DNA of 46,106 nt, taken from Flavobacteriaceae bacterium (GTDB taxonomy: Bacteria > Bacteroidota > Bacteroidia > Flavobacteriales > Flavobacteriaceae). Under the pieces are notes generated by a model that made no database searches, was not told the DNA's origin, and saw only the letters and a program-made list of their open reading frames with translations. Shown here in pieces: positions 10,543 to 20,609 of the stretch (position 1 is the first letter of the stretch; each line of letters begins with the position of its first letter). Made by a program: the position numbers and the translations under genes. The DNA lies in the NCBI GenBank assembly GCA_002862715.1, contig PKDV01000005.1, forward strand, positions 1 to 46,106, written 5' to 3'.

Positions 10543-11136
10543 TTAAAAATCTAATAAAGTTTGACCATCATATAATTTAAAAGTTTTACGATGTATATCA
10601 ACAGTCCCATATTTCTTCAAAGACTCTCTATGTCTTATAGTGGGGTATCCTTTGTTGTCTTTCCACCCATATTCTGGGTATTGCATATGATAATTTTCCA
10701 TAAGCTTATCTCGATATGTTTTAGCTAAAATAGAAGCAGCTGCAATATTTAAAAATTTTGAATCTCCTTTAACTACACATTTATGGGGTATTTTTTTGAA
10801 TGCTTTAAATTTATTTCCATCAACTAATATATAATTAGGCTTGACTTTTAATTTATTGATTGATAAATGCATTGCTTTTATAGAAGCGTTTAATATATTG
10901 ATTTCATCAATTGTTTTTGAAGAAACATGAGAAACTGAATAACTAATACAGTCTTTTATGATTTCTCTTTGTAAAATAATTCTTTCTTTTTCTGATAGTT
11001 TTTTTGAGTCATTGATTCTACTATTTTTATAGTTAGCAGGTAAAATAACAGCAGCTGCAGTAACAGGTCCTGCGAGACAACCACGTCCAGCTTCATCTAC
11101 ACCACATTCAATTTTATTTGTAAGTTGAGTAAGCAT
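10543..11136 (-). CDS. rnhB: Ribonuclease HII
   Basis: Motifs CGVDEAGRGCLAGPVTAAAVILP, DSKKLSEKER, and AAASILAKTYRD. Confidence 0.96.
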   Translation of the reverse strand: MLTQLTNKIECGVDEAGRGCLAGPVTAAAVILPANYKNSRINDSKKLSEKERIILQREIIKDCISYSVSHVSSKTIDEINILNASIKAMHLSINKLKVKPNYILVDGNKFKAFKKIPHKCVVKGDSKFLNIAAASILAKTYRDKLMENYHMQYPEYGWKDNKGYPTIRHRESLKKYGTVDIHRKTFKLYDGQTLLDF

Positions 11137-11157
11137 TTACAAATAAAATTACAAACA

Positions 11158-11175
11158 TTTATGCTTTAGCATAAA
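11158..11175. repeat. Inverted repeat TTTATGC-TTTA-GCATAAA in the rnhB/porin divergent region
   Basis: Perfect 7-bp arms with 4-nt spacer, in the 75-bp divergent intergenic region. Confidence 0.6.
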
Positions 11176-11211
11176 CTCTAATTATCTAACTTTACTAAAA
11201 CTTAATTAAAA

Positions 11212-13104
11212 TTGCGTCTATTAGCATTAATTATATTAATTCCATTTTCTATTTATGGGCAAAACCAATTAGAAGTTTCAAAGAAATTGAATACTATTGG
11301 TGTTGATACTAAAAAAATTTCTATTAATGACTATCTAATTATAAATCAAGAAAGAGATACAACACATGTTGATACCACACTGAATATTAAAAAATATTAT
11401 AAATTCAATGTTCAAAGGAAAGATAATTTTAACAATATTTCTTTCAATAACTCTGGTCAAGTTGAAAATGAATTATCTTATTATAATATTGATTACAAAC
11501 CAGGCTTAGATTTCGGGTTTTCATCAAAAAAATCGCAAAGATTTCTTGAAAGTGATGTTAAATATTATCATTTGCCGACTCCACTTTCAGAAGTTTTTTT
11601 CAAAACAACTTTGTCTCAAGGCCAATCAACAGATGCTTTAATTTCTGCAAATATTCATCCTAAGCTCAATTATTCTATTGGGTATAAAGGCCATCGTTCT
11701 ATAGGTAAATATCAAAACCAAAGAGTTAATTTAAGTCAATTAAGATTTAGTTTAAGATATGAAAATCCCAATGATAGGTATAGATTAAGATTACAGCTTG
11801 TCAATCAAAGAAACGAGCAACAAGAAAACGGTGGTTTAACAGAGTTTTCAATTAATGATTTCCAATCGGGTGCTGAAGAATTTTTTGATAGAAATCGATT
11901 GAGCGTAAATTACGAAGATGCATCAAATTTTTTCAACGAAAAAAGATTTTTAGTTGAGCAGGATTATTTGGTTACACCCAAAAAAGATAGTTTAAATGAA
12001 TCATCCGTTAGAATTGGTTATAGATTTCACAGAAAAATTCATGACAATAAATTCTCTCAAAATCAGGCTTATGATTATTATGGGCCAATTGCAGAAAAAT
12101 TTACCAAGCCTAATGACCATTTTCATTACGGATTTGGTCAATTCGACGCATATTCAATCATTACTAACAATAAATTAGGATGGTTATCTCCATACATCAG
12201 ACATCATAAATATTTGTATCAACATATTCACGATAACGAAGTTTCAGATATTAAAGTAAACTCTTATTCAGTTGGATTGACTTGGAAAAAAAAATTTAAA
12301 AATGCGGATTTTAAGTTTTCATCAGAAATTTCATTAAACTCACAAAAAGTAGGAGATGAGATATTTATGATAACCAACTACAGATTGTCAAATGATTCTA
12401 AGCTATTATTAAAATTGAGTTATCGAAACAAACACCCTGGACTAACTTTTGAAAAATTTTATAGCACTTATTCAAATTTTAATTGGACTACAGAAACTAA
12501 AATGGTAAAAACTTTTGCATATGATATAAGTTATTACAGTTCATTTTTGGGTAAAATTAGCTTTGCTCAGCATTCAGTGATAAACCATCCATACTTTTTA
12601 GAAACCGTTGAGGACGAACTAAATATAACTCCTCTACAATCAATAAATCGTTTAAATATTTTTCAAATTGAATGGGAAAAAGATATTTATTTCGGAGTTT
12701 TTGGATTTAATAGTAGAATAAAAACACAAAAAGTTTATGGTAATGAAAGCTCCGTGGTTCCAATTCCAGAATTTATTGGAAGGTCCTCTGTCTATTTTCA
12801 AGACAAATGGTTTAAAAATGCCATGTTTTTACAGTTAGGAATTAGTGCAAAATATTTTTCTACTTTTTTTATGAGAAATTATAATCCAATTATTTCTGAG
12901 TTTGTTAATCAAAACAATCAACTTTTTGGAGGATTTCCTATAATTAATGCATTTTTCAATGCAAAAATTAGACAAACAAGATTATTTCTTATCGCGGAAC
13001 ATATTAACGCAAATAAAAAATCACCTAGATATTTTTCAGCACCAGGATACCCTTATCGAGATTTTTTGGTAAGGTTTGGATTGGTTTGGAATTTTTTTAA
13101 ATAA
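11212..13104 (+). CDS. Putative outer-membrane porin (Bacteroidota 'putative porin' family)
   Basis: Signal peptide (TTG start, MRLLALIILIPFSIYGQ). Beta-barrel-like alternating pattern and terminal aromatic residue region (LVRFGLVWNFFK). Confidence 0.75.
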   Translation: MRLLALIILIPFSIYGQNQLEVSKKLNTIGVDTKKISINDYLIINQERDTTHVDTTLNIKKYYKFNVQRKDNFNNISFNNSGQVENELSYYNIDYKPGLDFGFSSKKSQRFLESDVKYYHLPTPLSEVFFKTTLSQGQSTDALISANIHPKLNYSIGYKGHRSIGKYQNQRVNLSQLRFSLRYENPNDRYRLRLQLVNQRNEQQENGGLTEFSINDFQSGAEEFFDRNRLSVNYEDASNFFNEKRFLVEQDYLVTPKKDSLNESSVRIGYRFHRKIHDNKFSQNQAYDYYGPIAEKFTKPNDHFHYGFGQFDAYSIITNNKLGWLSPYIRHHKYLYQHIHDNEVSDIKVNSYSVGLTWKKKFKNADFKFSSEISLNSQKVGDEIFMITNYRLSNDSKLLLKLSYRNKHPGLTFEKFYSTYSNFNWTTETKMVKTFAYDISYYSSFLGKISFAQHSVINHPYFLETVEDELNITPLQSINRLNIFQIEWEKDIYFGVFGFNSRIKTQKVYGNESSVVPIPEFIGRSSVYFQDKWFKNAMFLQLGISAKYFSTFFMRNYNPIISEFVNQNNQLFGGFPIINAFFNAKIRQTRLFLIAEHINANKKSPRYFSAPGYPYRDFLVRFGLVWNFFK

Positions 13105-13114
13105 AATTTTATTT
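13099..13114. repeat. 16-bp perfect palindrome AAATAAAATTTTATTT spanning the stop codons of the porin and gltD
   Basis: Read directly; self-complementary over 16 nt. Confidence 0.6.
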
Positions 13115-14569
13115 GATTGGTAAATCTCCTCCCTCTTTCAGAGGTAGATTTGATGAACCCATTAAATACCTATCTACATTATAAGCAGCTTCTCTACCCT
13201 CTGAAATTGCCCAAACAATTAAGGATTGTCCACGCCTTACATCACCAGCAGAAAAAATATGAGGTATATTAGTTTGATAATTTTTATTAGATTTTATGTT
13301 TGAATTTTCATCAAGTTCGAGTTTTAATTGACTGCTTAAAGATGGTTCTGGACCAGAAAATCCTAATGCAAGTAAAGCAAGTTCACAAGGCCATTCTTTA
13401 GATGAATTTGGTTTCTCAATAAGTTTCATTTTGTTATCATCATCCTTTTCCCATTTAACATTTACAGTTTTGAGGAATTTTAATTTACCATCTTTATCGC
13501 CAATAAATTCTTTAGTCATTATATTCCACTCTCTAAAACTTCCTTCTTCATGAGAGGAGGTTGTTTTTAATTTGAAAGGCCAAAAAGGCCATGGATTTTC
13601 ATCGGTACGATAATTTGAAGGTTTTGGCATTATTTCAAAGTTTGTCACACTTTTTGCACCTTGTCTATTTGACGTACCAATGCAATCAGAACCTGTATCA
13701 CCTCCACCAATTACAATAACATCTTTTCCATTTGCATGACATTCTTTATCAATCATAGATTTACCATCAACCCATCTGTTACTTTTTGGGAGAAAATCCA
13801 TAGCTTGAACAACACCATTTAGTTCAGCACCAGGAATTGGAAGTTTCCTTTGAACACTTGCACCAATACACAAAACAATTGCATCAAATGAATCTAAATC
13901 CTTAATTGATAAATTCTTCCCCACCTCTACATTAGTTTTGAACTTAATTCCTTCATCCTTTAAAATTTTAACTCGCCTATCAATAATATTTTTTTCCATT
14001 TTGAAATCAGGAATTCCGTAGCGAAGTAAACCACCAATTTTTTCGTCTCTTTCAAAAACAGTTACGTAATGTCCAGCTCTATTTAATTGTTGGGCTGCTG
14101 CTAAACCTGCAGGACCAGATCCAATTATTGCAATCGACTTATTTGTTCTTTTTTTTGGAGGTATTGCTTTTATCCAACCCTCTTTAAAACCTCTTTCAAC
14201 AATGTATTTTTCAATCATTTCAATTGAAACAGGCGGGTTAATTATACCTAAAACACATGATTCTTCACATGGCGCTGGACAAAGGCGGCCAGTAAATTCT
14301 GGAAAATTATTTGTAGAGTGTAAAATTTTTAATGCTTTTTCCCACTCATTTCTATAAACTGCATCATTAAAATCGGGTATCAAATTTCCTAATGGACACC
14401 CACTGTGACAAAATGGAACTCCACAGTCCATACACCTGGCCCCTTGATCTTGAAGTTCTTTTTCATTAGGAGCAATTGTAAATTCTTTATAATTTTTAAC
14501 TCTTTCTTTGACTTGAATATTTTTTTCATTAAGCCTTTGATGTTCTAAAAAACCTCTTAGTTTACCCAT
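13109..14569 (-). CDS. gltD: Glutamate synthase small subunit
   Basis: Motifs CMDCGVPFCHSGCPLGNLIPDFND, IIGSGPAGLAAAQQLNRAGH, and VIGGGDTGSDC. Confidence 0.96.
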   Translation of the reverse strand: MGKLRGFLEHQRLNEKNIQVKERVKNYKEFTIAPNEKELQDQGARCMDCGVPFCHSGCPLGNLIPDFNDAVYRNEWEKALKILHSTNNFPEFTGRLCPAPCEESCVLGIINPPVSIEMIEKYIVERGFKEGWIKAIPPKKRTNKSIAIIGSGPAGLAAAQQLNRAGHYVTVFERDEKIGGLLRYGIPDFKMEKNIIDRRVKILKDEGIKFKTNVEVGKNLSIKDLDSFDAIVLCIGASVQRKLPIPGAELNGVVQAMDFLPKSNRWVDGKSMIDKECHANGKDVIVIGGGDTGSDCIGTSNRQGAKSVTNFEIMPKPSNYRTDENPWPFWPFKLKTTSSHEEGSFREWNIMTKEFIGDKDGKLKFLKTVNVKWEKDDDNKMKLIEKPNSSKEWPCELALLALGFSGPEPSLSSQLKLELDENSNIKSNKNYQTNIPHIFSAGDVRRGQSLIVWAISEGREAAYNVDRYLMGSSNLPLKEGGDLPIK

Positions 14570-17500
14570 TTTTATTCAACTCTTTATTATTTGCGAGTAA
14601 TTCAAGTGCAGCCTTATAGTCAGTTGGCATAACTTTAATAAAGTGCTTCTTAGATTTATTCCAATTACTTATAATTTTTTTTCCAATGGAACTTTTGGTA
14701 TAAAGCACGTGATTCTGTATTAGTTTATTTAATCTAATTAAATCATTTGACTTTAAGTCTTCTAACCCAATCATTTCCATATTGAAATTATCATTTTCAA
14801 AAATCGAATTTTCAGAGTAAATATAAGCGATACCTCCACTCATACCTGCAGCAAAGTTTCTGCCAATTTTTCCAAGTATGACAACTTCTCCACCAGTCAT
14901 GTACTCACATCCGTGATCTCCAACACCTTCAACTACAGCCACAGCACCAGAATTTCTAACACAAAACCTTTCACCAGCAATTCCATTTATGTAAGCTTCT
15001 CCAGCAGTTGCACCATAAAGCGCAACATTTCCAATTATAATATTTTTCTCAGGCTTGAAAGTTGCTCTTTTTGGAACTCTTACAATTAATTTAGCACCTG
15101 AGAGTCCTTTTCCAAAATAATCATTTGAATTTCCTATTAACTCCATTTTTAAACCTCGTGTAGCAAAACAGCCAAAACTTTGTCCTGCAGATCCATTAAA
15201 AACAAGATGTAATGAGTCAACGGGTAATCCGTTTTTTCCATGTCTTTTTGAAATCTCATTACTTAAAATTGCTCCAACACTTCTGTCTGTATTTTTTATA
15301 TTAAATTCTAATTTTATACTTTTCAAGTCAACAAGTGCTTTTCCAGCCCTTGATATAATATCAAAATCAATCACATTTTCTAATTTATGGTCTTGCTTAA
15401 TTACGTTTCTAACAGCAAAATTTTTATCAGACTTAGGTTTATATAAAATTGACGATAAGTCAATTCCTTCAGACTTGAAATGAGAAACGGCATTATTCAT
15501 ATTTAATTTTTGACTTTGACCAATCATTTCGTCTACAGTTTTAAATCCAAGACTTGCCATGATAACTCTTAGTTCCTCAGCTACAAAGTACATAAAGTTG
15601 ATTATATTCTCAGGCTTTCCTTTAAAATTCTTCCTTAATTCAGGATCTTGTGTTGCAATTCCAACCGGGCAGGTATTGAGATGACACGCCCGCATCATGA
15701 TACAACCAGAAGCAATTAAAGGTGCAGTTGAAAAACCAAATTCCTCAGCACCAAGTAAGGCCGCTATAGCTACATCGCGTCCAGTCTTCATCTGGCCATC
15801 ACACTCAATTACTACTCTTCCACGCAAATCGTTCATTACAAGTGTTTGTTGTGCTTCTGCTATTCCAAGTTCCCAAGGTAATCCTGCATGTTTTAAAGAA
15901 GTCAAGGGAGATGCACCTGTACCTCCATCGTATCCTGAAATTAATATTACATCAGCTTTTGCTTTCGCAACACCTGCAGCGATTGTTCCAACTCCAACTT
16001 CTGAAACAAGTTTCACATTTATTCTCGCTTCTCGATTCGCGTTTTTTAAATCAAATATTAATTGAGCAAGATCCTCTATTGAATAAATATCGTGGTGAGG
16101 AGGAGGTGAAATTAATCCTACAAAAGGTGTAGAGTTCCTAACAGACGCAATGTATGGATTTACTTTTGGACCTGGTAATTGACCGCCTTCACCAGGCTTG
16201 GCCCCTTGAGCCATTTTAATTTGAATTTCTTTTGCATTGGTAAGATAATGTGATGAGACTCCAAATCTACCGGAAGCAACCTGCTTAATAGCAGAGTTTC
16301 TCCAGTCTCCGTTGTCATCAATTGAAAACCTTTCAATATCTTCACCCCCTTCACCAGAATTACTTTTACCACCAATCCTGTTCATTGCAATTGCAAGATT
16401 TTCGTGTGCTTCTTTACTAATTGAACCTAAAGACATTGCACCAGTTTTAAAGCGTTTAACTATTTCAGTCCACGGTTCAACTTCATCAATTGGTATTGGA
16501 TCGAGCTCTGTGAATTCAAACATCCCGCGTATTGTCATAAGTTGTTTTGATTGGTCATTTACTAAACGGGAATATTCTTCATATGTCTTAAAATTTCTAT
16601 TTTTTGTAGCCTGTTGTAACTTTGAAATAGTGCTAGGATTCATCATATGAGCTTCGCCATTTCTTCTCCACCTATAGCTGCCACCAATTTCCAATCCAAT
16701 ACCTCCAAATTCCTCAATATTATTATTGAAAGTAAACTCATGGCGGTGTAAAATTTCTAATTCGATTTCTTTTAGTCCAATTCCTTCAATTCTTGTAGTA
16801 GTTTTAGAAAAGTATTTATCTACAAACTTCTTACTTAACCCCAAAGCCTCAAAAATCTGAGCACCTCGATAGGAGTGAAGCGTTGAAATTCCAATCTTGT
16901 TCATAATTTTGACAAGCCCTTTGGCAATGGCTTTGTTAAAATTTGAAATAGCATTTTCTGAAGACAAGTTTTTAATACTACCACTTTTTACTTGAAAATT
17001 TATGATTTCGTTAACCATGTAAGGATTAATTGCACTTGCACCATATCCAAACAATAGTGCAAAATGATGAGGTTCTCTGGGCTCGGCAGATTCAATTATT
17101 ATTCCAAATTTTGACCTCAATTTTTTCTTCATCATGCCATGATGTATATGTGAGCAAGCTAATAAAATTGGAATCGGAGCCAAATTATTATTTACACCCC
17201 TGTCTGAGATGATAATTATATTACAACCATTTTTGACAGCAATTTGAACTTTATCCAGCATGCTTTCAAGTGACTTTTCTAAGCCATTTAGGCCTGAGTT
17301 TATTCTATAAGTAGCATTAATAGAACTTGCTTTAAAATTTTTGTGTTTGATGAACTTAATTTTATCTAAGTCCTCATTAGAGATTATTGGATTCTGTATA
17401 ATTAGTTTTTTTGCATGCTTTGAAGATATTTTAAAAATATTTTCGTCACTTCCGATTCCAATTGACGTATCTGTAACTATTTCCTCTCTGATACCGTCCA

Positions 17501-19076
17501 ACGGTGGATTTGTAACTTGAGCAAAGAGTTGTTTAAAATAATTAAATAATAGTTGAGGTTTTTCTGAAAAAACAGCCAAGGGTGTGTCAGTTCCCATAGA
17601 GCCTATAGATTCTTTTCCTTTTAAACTCATTGGAACAATTAATGTTTTAATATCTTCTTCGGTATATCCAAAAAGTTTGAGTCTCTTAAAGTAATCTAAT
17701 ACTTCAATTTCGGTTTTATTTCCTGTGTAAGGAACATCTCTTAAATGTAAAGTGTTTTTCTTAATCCATTCACCATATGGATATTTAGAAGCTATTCTTT
17801 CTTTTACTTCTGAGTCTTCAACAATGCGTCCTTCTTCCATATCAACAAGAAACATTCTACCAGGTTCAAGTCTACCATGTCTTAATATGTTTTCTGGTTC
17901 TATATCAATTACACCAGTTTCAGACGACATAACTACATACCCATCTTTCGTTACAGAATATCTTGAAGGTCTGAGACCGTTTCGATCAAGTAAAGCACCT
18001 ATATATTTTCCATCAGTGAATGGGACTGACGCTGGGCCATCCCATGGTTCCATGATGCAACTGTTATATCTGTAAAAGTTCTTTTTTTTGATGTCCATCG
18101 ATTGATGTTTTTCCCAAGCTTCAGGAACTAACATCATCATAACTTCTGGAAGAGAACGACCTGTATGAAGAAGAAGCTCAACTACCATATCCATTGCAGC
18201 AGAATCAGATTTTCCAGGTAAGATAATTGGAGATAAGTATTGCATATTATCACCAATATTTTTATCAAAAAATAGCTCCTCTCTCGCTTTCATTCTCATT
18301 ACATTTCCCTTGTAAGTATTAATTTCTCCGTTGTGACACATATAGCGGAATGGCTGCGCAAGATCCCAAGTTGGGAACGTGTTAGTGGAGAATCTTTGAT
18401 GAACTAATGCTAATCTTGTTACAACTCTTTTATCTTTTAAATCAAGATAAAAATTTTGTATGTCTTGAGGTAACAGAAGCCCTTTATAAATTAGAGTTCT
18501 TGTTGAGAAACTTGGTAAATAAAAGTATTGACTTTGTGACATTTTACTTTTATAGATTATATTTTCAGCTCTTTTTCTTGCTACAAAAGCTCTAGTATTT
18601 AGTTTATCTTCTTCAATTACCTCTCTTGAAGGTTTAACAAAAATTTGTTTTATATACGGTAAAGTTGTTTTTGCTATATCACCTACAACATCTTCGTTTA
18701 CTGGAACATCTCTCCATCCAATAATTGAAAGTTTTTGCCTCTTCAATTCGTTTTCAAAAATCTCAATACAAAAATTCCTTTGATTCATTTTTCTTGGGAG
18801 GAAGACCATACCCAATGCATAAGTTTGGGGTTTTGGAATTTTAAAAGGACAATCATCTTTTAAAAAATGATGAGGAATATCAATGAGAATACCTGCTCCA
18901 TCACCAGTTTTACCATCAGCACTAACGGCACCTCTGTGTTCTAGCTTATCGAGGATATCAAGAGCTTTATGAATTATTGAGTTGGTTCTTTTGCCCTTAA
19001 GACTGCATATGAAACCAGCACCACAATTATCATGCTCGAATTCAGGGTTGTATAAGCCTTGTTTTTTCGGTAACAT
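14562..19076 (-). CDS. gltB: Glutamate synthase large subunit
   Basis: N-terminal class II amidotransferase (DNCGAGFICSLKG). FMN/Fe-S central part (GAKPGEGGQLPGPKV, CHLNTCPVGIATQDPELRKNF) and GXGXG C-terminal domain. 8-bp overlap with gltD. Confidence 0.97.
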   Translation of the reverse strand: MLPKKQGLYNPEFEHDNCGAGFICSLKGKRTNSIIHKALDILDKLEHRGAVSADGKTGDGAGILIDIPHHFLKDDCPFKIPKPQTYALGMVFLPRKMNQRNFCIEIFENELKRQKLSIIGWRDVPVNEDVVGDIAKTTLPYIKQIFVKPSREVIEEDKLNTRAFVARKRAENIIYKSKMSQSQYFYLPSFSTRTLIYKGLLLPQDIQNFYLDLKDKRVVTRLALVHQRFSTNTFPTWDLAQPFRYMCHNGEINTYKGNVMRMKAREELFFDKNIGDNMQYLSPIILPGKSDSAAMDMVVELLLHTGRSLPEVMMMLVPEAWEKHQSMDIKKKNFYRYNSCIMEPWDGPASVPFTDGKYIGALLDRNGLRPSRYSVTKDGYVVMSSETGVIDIEPENILRHGRLEPGRMFLVDMEEGRIVEDSEVKERIASKYPYGEWIKKNTLHLRDVPYTGNKTEIEVLDYFKRLKLFGYTEEDIKTLIVPMSLKGKESIGSMGTDTPLAVFSEKPQLLFNYFKQLFAQVTNPPLDGIREEIVTDTSIGIGSDENIFKISSKHAKKLIIQNPIISNEDLDKIKFIKHKNFKASSINATYRINSGLNGLEKSLESMLDKVQIAVKNGCNIIIISDRGVNNNLAPIPILLACSHIHHGMMKKKLRSKFGIIIESAEPREPHHFALLFGYGASAINPYMVNEIINFQVKSGSIKNLSSENAISNFNKAIAKGLVKIMNKIGISTLHSYRGAQIFEALGLSKKFVDKYFSKTTTRIEGIGLKEIELEILHRHEFTFNNNIEEFGGIGLEIGGSYRWRRNGEAHMMNPSTISKLQQATKNRNFKTYEEYSRLVNDQSKQLMTIRGMFEFTELDPIPIDEVEPWTEIVKRFKTGAMSLGSISKEAHENLAIAMNRIGGKSNSGEGGEDIERFSIDDNGDWRNSAIKQVASGRFGVSSHYLTNAKEIQIKMAQGAKPGEGGQLPGPKVNPYIASVRNSTPFVGLISPPPHHDIYSIEDLAQLIFDLKNANREARINVKLVSEVGVGTIAAGVAKAKADVILISGYDGGTGASPLTSLKHAGLPWELGIAEAQQTLVMNDLRGRVVIECDGQMKTGRDVAIAALLGAEEFGFSTAPLIASGCIMMRACHLNTCPVGIATQDPELRKNFKGKPENIINFMYFVAEELRVIMASLGFKTVDEMIGQSQKLNMNNAVSHFKSEGIDLSSILYKPKSDKNFAVRNVIKQDHKLENVIDFDIISRAGKALVDLKSIKLEFNIKNTDRSVGAILSNEISKRHGKNGLPVDSLHLVFNGSAGQSFGCFATRGLKMELIGNSNDYFGKGLSGAKLIVRVPKRATFKPEKNIIIGNVALYGATAGEAYINGIAGERFCVRNSGAVAVVEGVGDHGCEYMTGGEVVILGKIGRNFAAGMSGGIAYIYSENSIFENDNFNMEMIGLEDLKSNDLIRLNKLIQNHVLYTKSSIGKKIISNWNKSKKHFIKVMPTDYKAALELLANNKELNKNG

Positions 19077-19081
19077 AATTC

Positions 19082-19089
19082 CAAATATA
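19082..19089 (-). promoter_or_regulatory. Candidate -7 box TATATTTG upstream of gltB
   Basis: Exact TAnnTTTG on the minus strand, 5 nt before the gltB ATG. Confidence 0.5.
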
Positions 19090-19250
19090 ATCTTAAGTTA
19101 GAAGATTCAAAATTTAAATCAGATTGTTTATCCGAAATTAGTTTATTGTGAATTAAAACATCAAATAACTATAATAATTGCAAAATAATAAATCAAAATT
19201 TATCAATTTTATATAACGATAAAATTTTTAAAATAGTTGATTGACTTTTT

Positions 19251-19258
19251 TATATTTG
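19251..19258 (+). promoter_or_regulatory. Candidate -7 box TATATTTG upstream of nhaD
   Basis: Exact TAnnTTTG, 7 nt before the nhaD ATG. Confidence 0.5.
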
Positions 19259-19265
19259 TTGTGTT

Positions 19266-20609
19266 ATGATTGAGACTTTAATTCTTGTTGTTTTTTTTAT
19301 TGGCTACCTTTCAATTGCGTTTGAACACCAACTCAAAATAGATAAGTTAATACCTGCTCTTGTGATGATGGCATTAATGTGGGGTTTAATCTCCTTTTTT
19401 GACTTAACTGTTTATGAAGTAGATACAAAAAACAAAATCCTAACACCTGAAAAGTTAAAATATTCTTTAAATTATTTCCTTGGACACACTTCTGAAATAC
19501 TAGTTTTTTTAATTGGTGCAATGACAATAGTCGAAATGGTAGATTATTTTAACGGGTTTAATGGTATTAAAAAACTCATTTCAACAAAAAATAAAGTAAA
19601 AATTCTTTGGATAATATGTTTTTTAGCATTTTTTCTATCTGCAATAATAGACAACCTTACTGCAACTATTGTATTAATTACGATTCTCCAAAAACTTATA
19701 AATGATAAAAACTTAAAACTGTGGTACGCTGGAATGATTATCGTTGCCGCAAATGCTGGTGGAGCTTGGTCACCGATTGGTGATATCACAACTACTATGT
19801 TATGGATTGGTGAAAAAGTTAACATTGGACCTTTAGTCATGTACTTGCTTATTCCATCACTAGTATGTATGATTTTACCAACGTACATAGCATCAAGTTA
19901 CAAAGTTTTTAAAGGTGAGATATCTTCAAAACCTAAGAGTGAAAAAGAAAATATTTTTGGGGATAAAATTCTTATCATTGGACTTCTTTCTATTGTATTC
20001 GTTCCAATTTTTAAACTAATTACCGGGCTACCACCATTTGTGGGAATGATGTTTTCACTTGCGATAGTTGCTACAATTTCTGAAGTCTACAGAAATATTT
20101 TAAAAAATTCTCCTAATGATGTTGAGGAAGAGTTATACTCTCATAGTCCTATACATCACGCATTAACAAAAATTGAAATGCCTAGCATTCTTTTCTTTCT
20201 TGGTATTCTGATGGCTGTCGGTGCCTTAGAAGCATTGGGAATTGTTTTTAATACTGGAGAATGGTTGGTTAATACTTTTGAAGGTTCTGGCTTTACCATT
20301 TTTAAGGGATTGGATATTGTAGTCTTTATACTAGGTTTTCTTTCTGCAGCAATTGATAATGTTCCGCTTGTTGCCGCTTCTATGGGAATGTTTGGTCAAG
20401 GAGTTGATGATCCGCTTTGGCATGGAATTGCTTATGCTGCAGGAACTGGAGGTAGTATGGTAATTATTGGATCTGCTGCTGGAGTTGTTGCTATGGGAAT
20501 GGAAAAAATAAACTTTATTTGGTATTTAAAAAAAATAGCTTTTTTGGCTTTGGTAGGTTATTTAGCAGGTTTTATTGTTTTTATTTTATTAAGAGACTTT
20601 GTCCTTTAA
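19266..20609 (+). CDS. nhaD: Sodium:proton antiporter NhaD
   Basis: Multi-TM protein; AFFLSAIIDNLTATIVLI, ANAGGAWSPIGDITTTMLWI, GFLSAAIDNVPLVAA. Confidence 0.93.
   Translation: MIETLILVVFFIGYLSIAFEHQLKIDKLIPALVMMALMWGLISFFDLTVYEVDTKNKILTPEKLKYSLNYFLGHTSEILVFLIGAMTIVEMVDYFNGFNGIKKLISTKNKVKILWIICFLAFFLSAIIDNLTATIVLITILQKLINDKNLKLWYAGMIIVAANAGGAWSPIGDITTTMLWIGEKVNIGPLVMYLLIPSLVCMILPTYIASSYKVFKGEISSKPKSEKENIFGDKILIIGLLSIVFVPIFKLITGLPPFVGMMFSLAIVATISEVYRNILKNSPNDVEEELYSHSPIHHALTKIEMPSILFFLGILMAVGALEALGIVFNTGEWLVNTFEGSGFTIFKGLDIVVFILGFLSAAIDNVPLVAASMGMFGQGVDDPLWHGIAYAAGTGGSMVIIGSAAGVVAMGMEKINFIWYLKKIAFLALVGYLAGFIVFILLRDFVL

Noticed and set aside
15697-18595. Many plus-strand ORFs of 60-122 aa inside gltB
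   Set aside because: They lie antisense to a full-length, motif-rich gltB and have low-complexity or biased composition. They are shadow ORFs.
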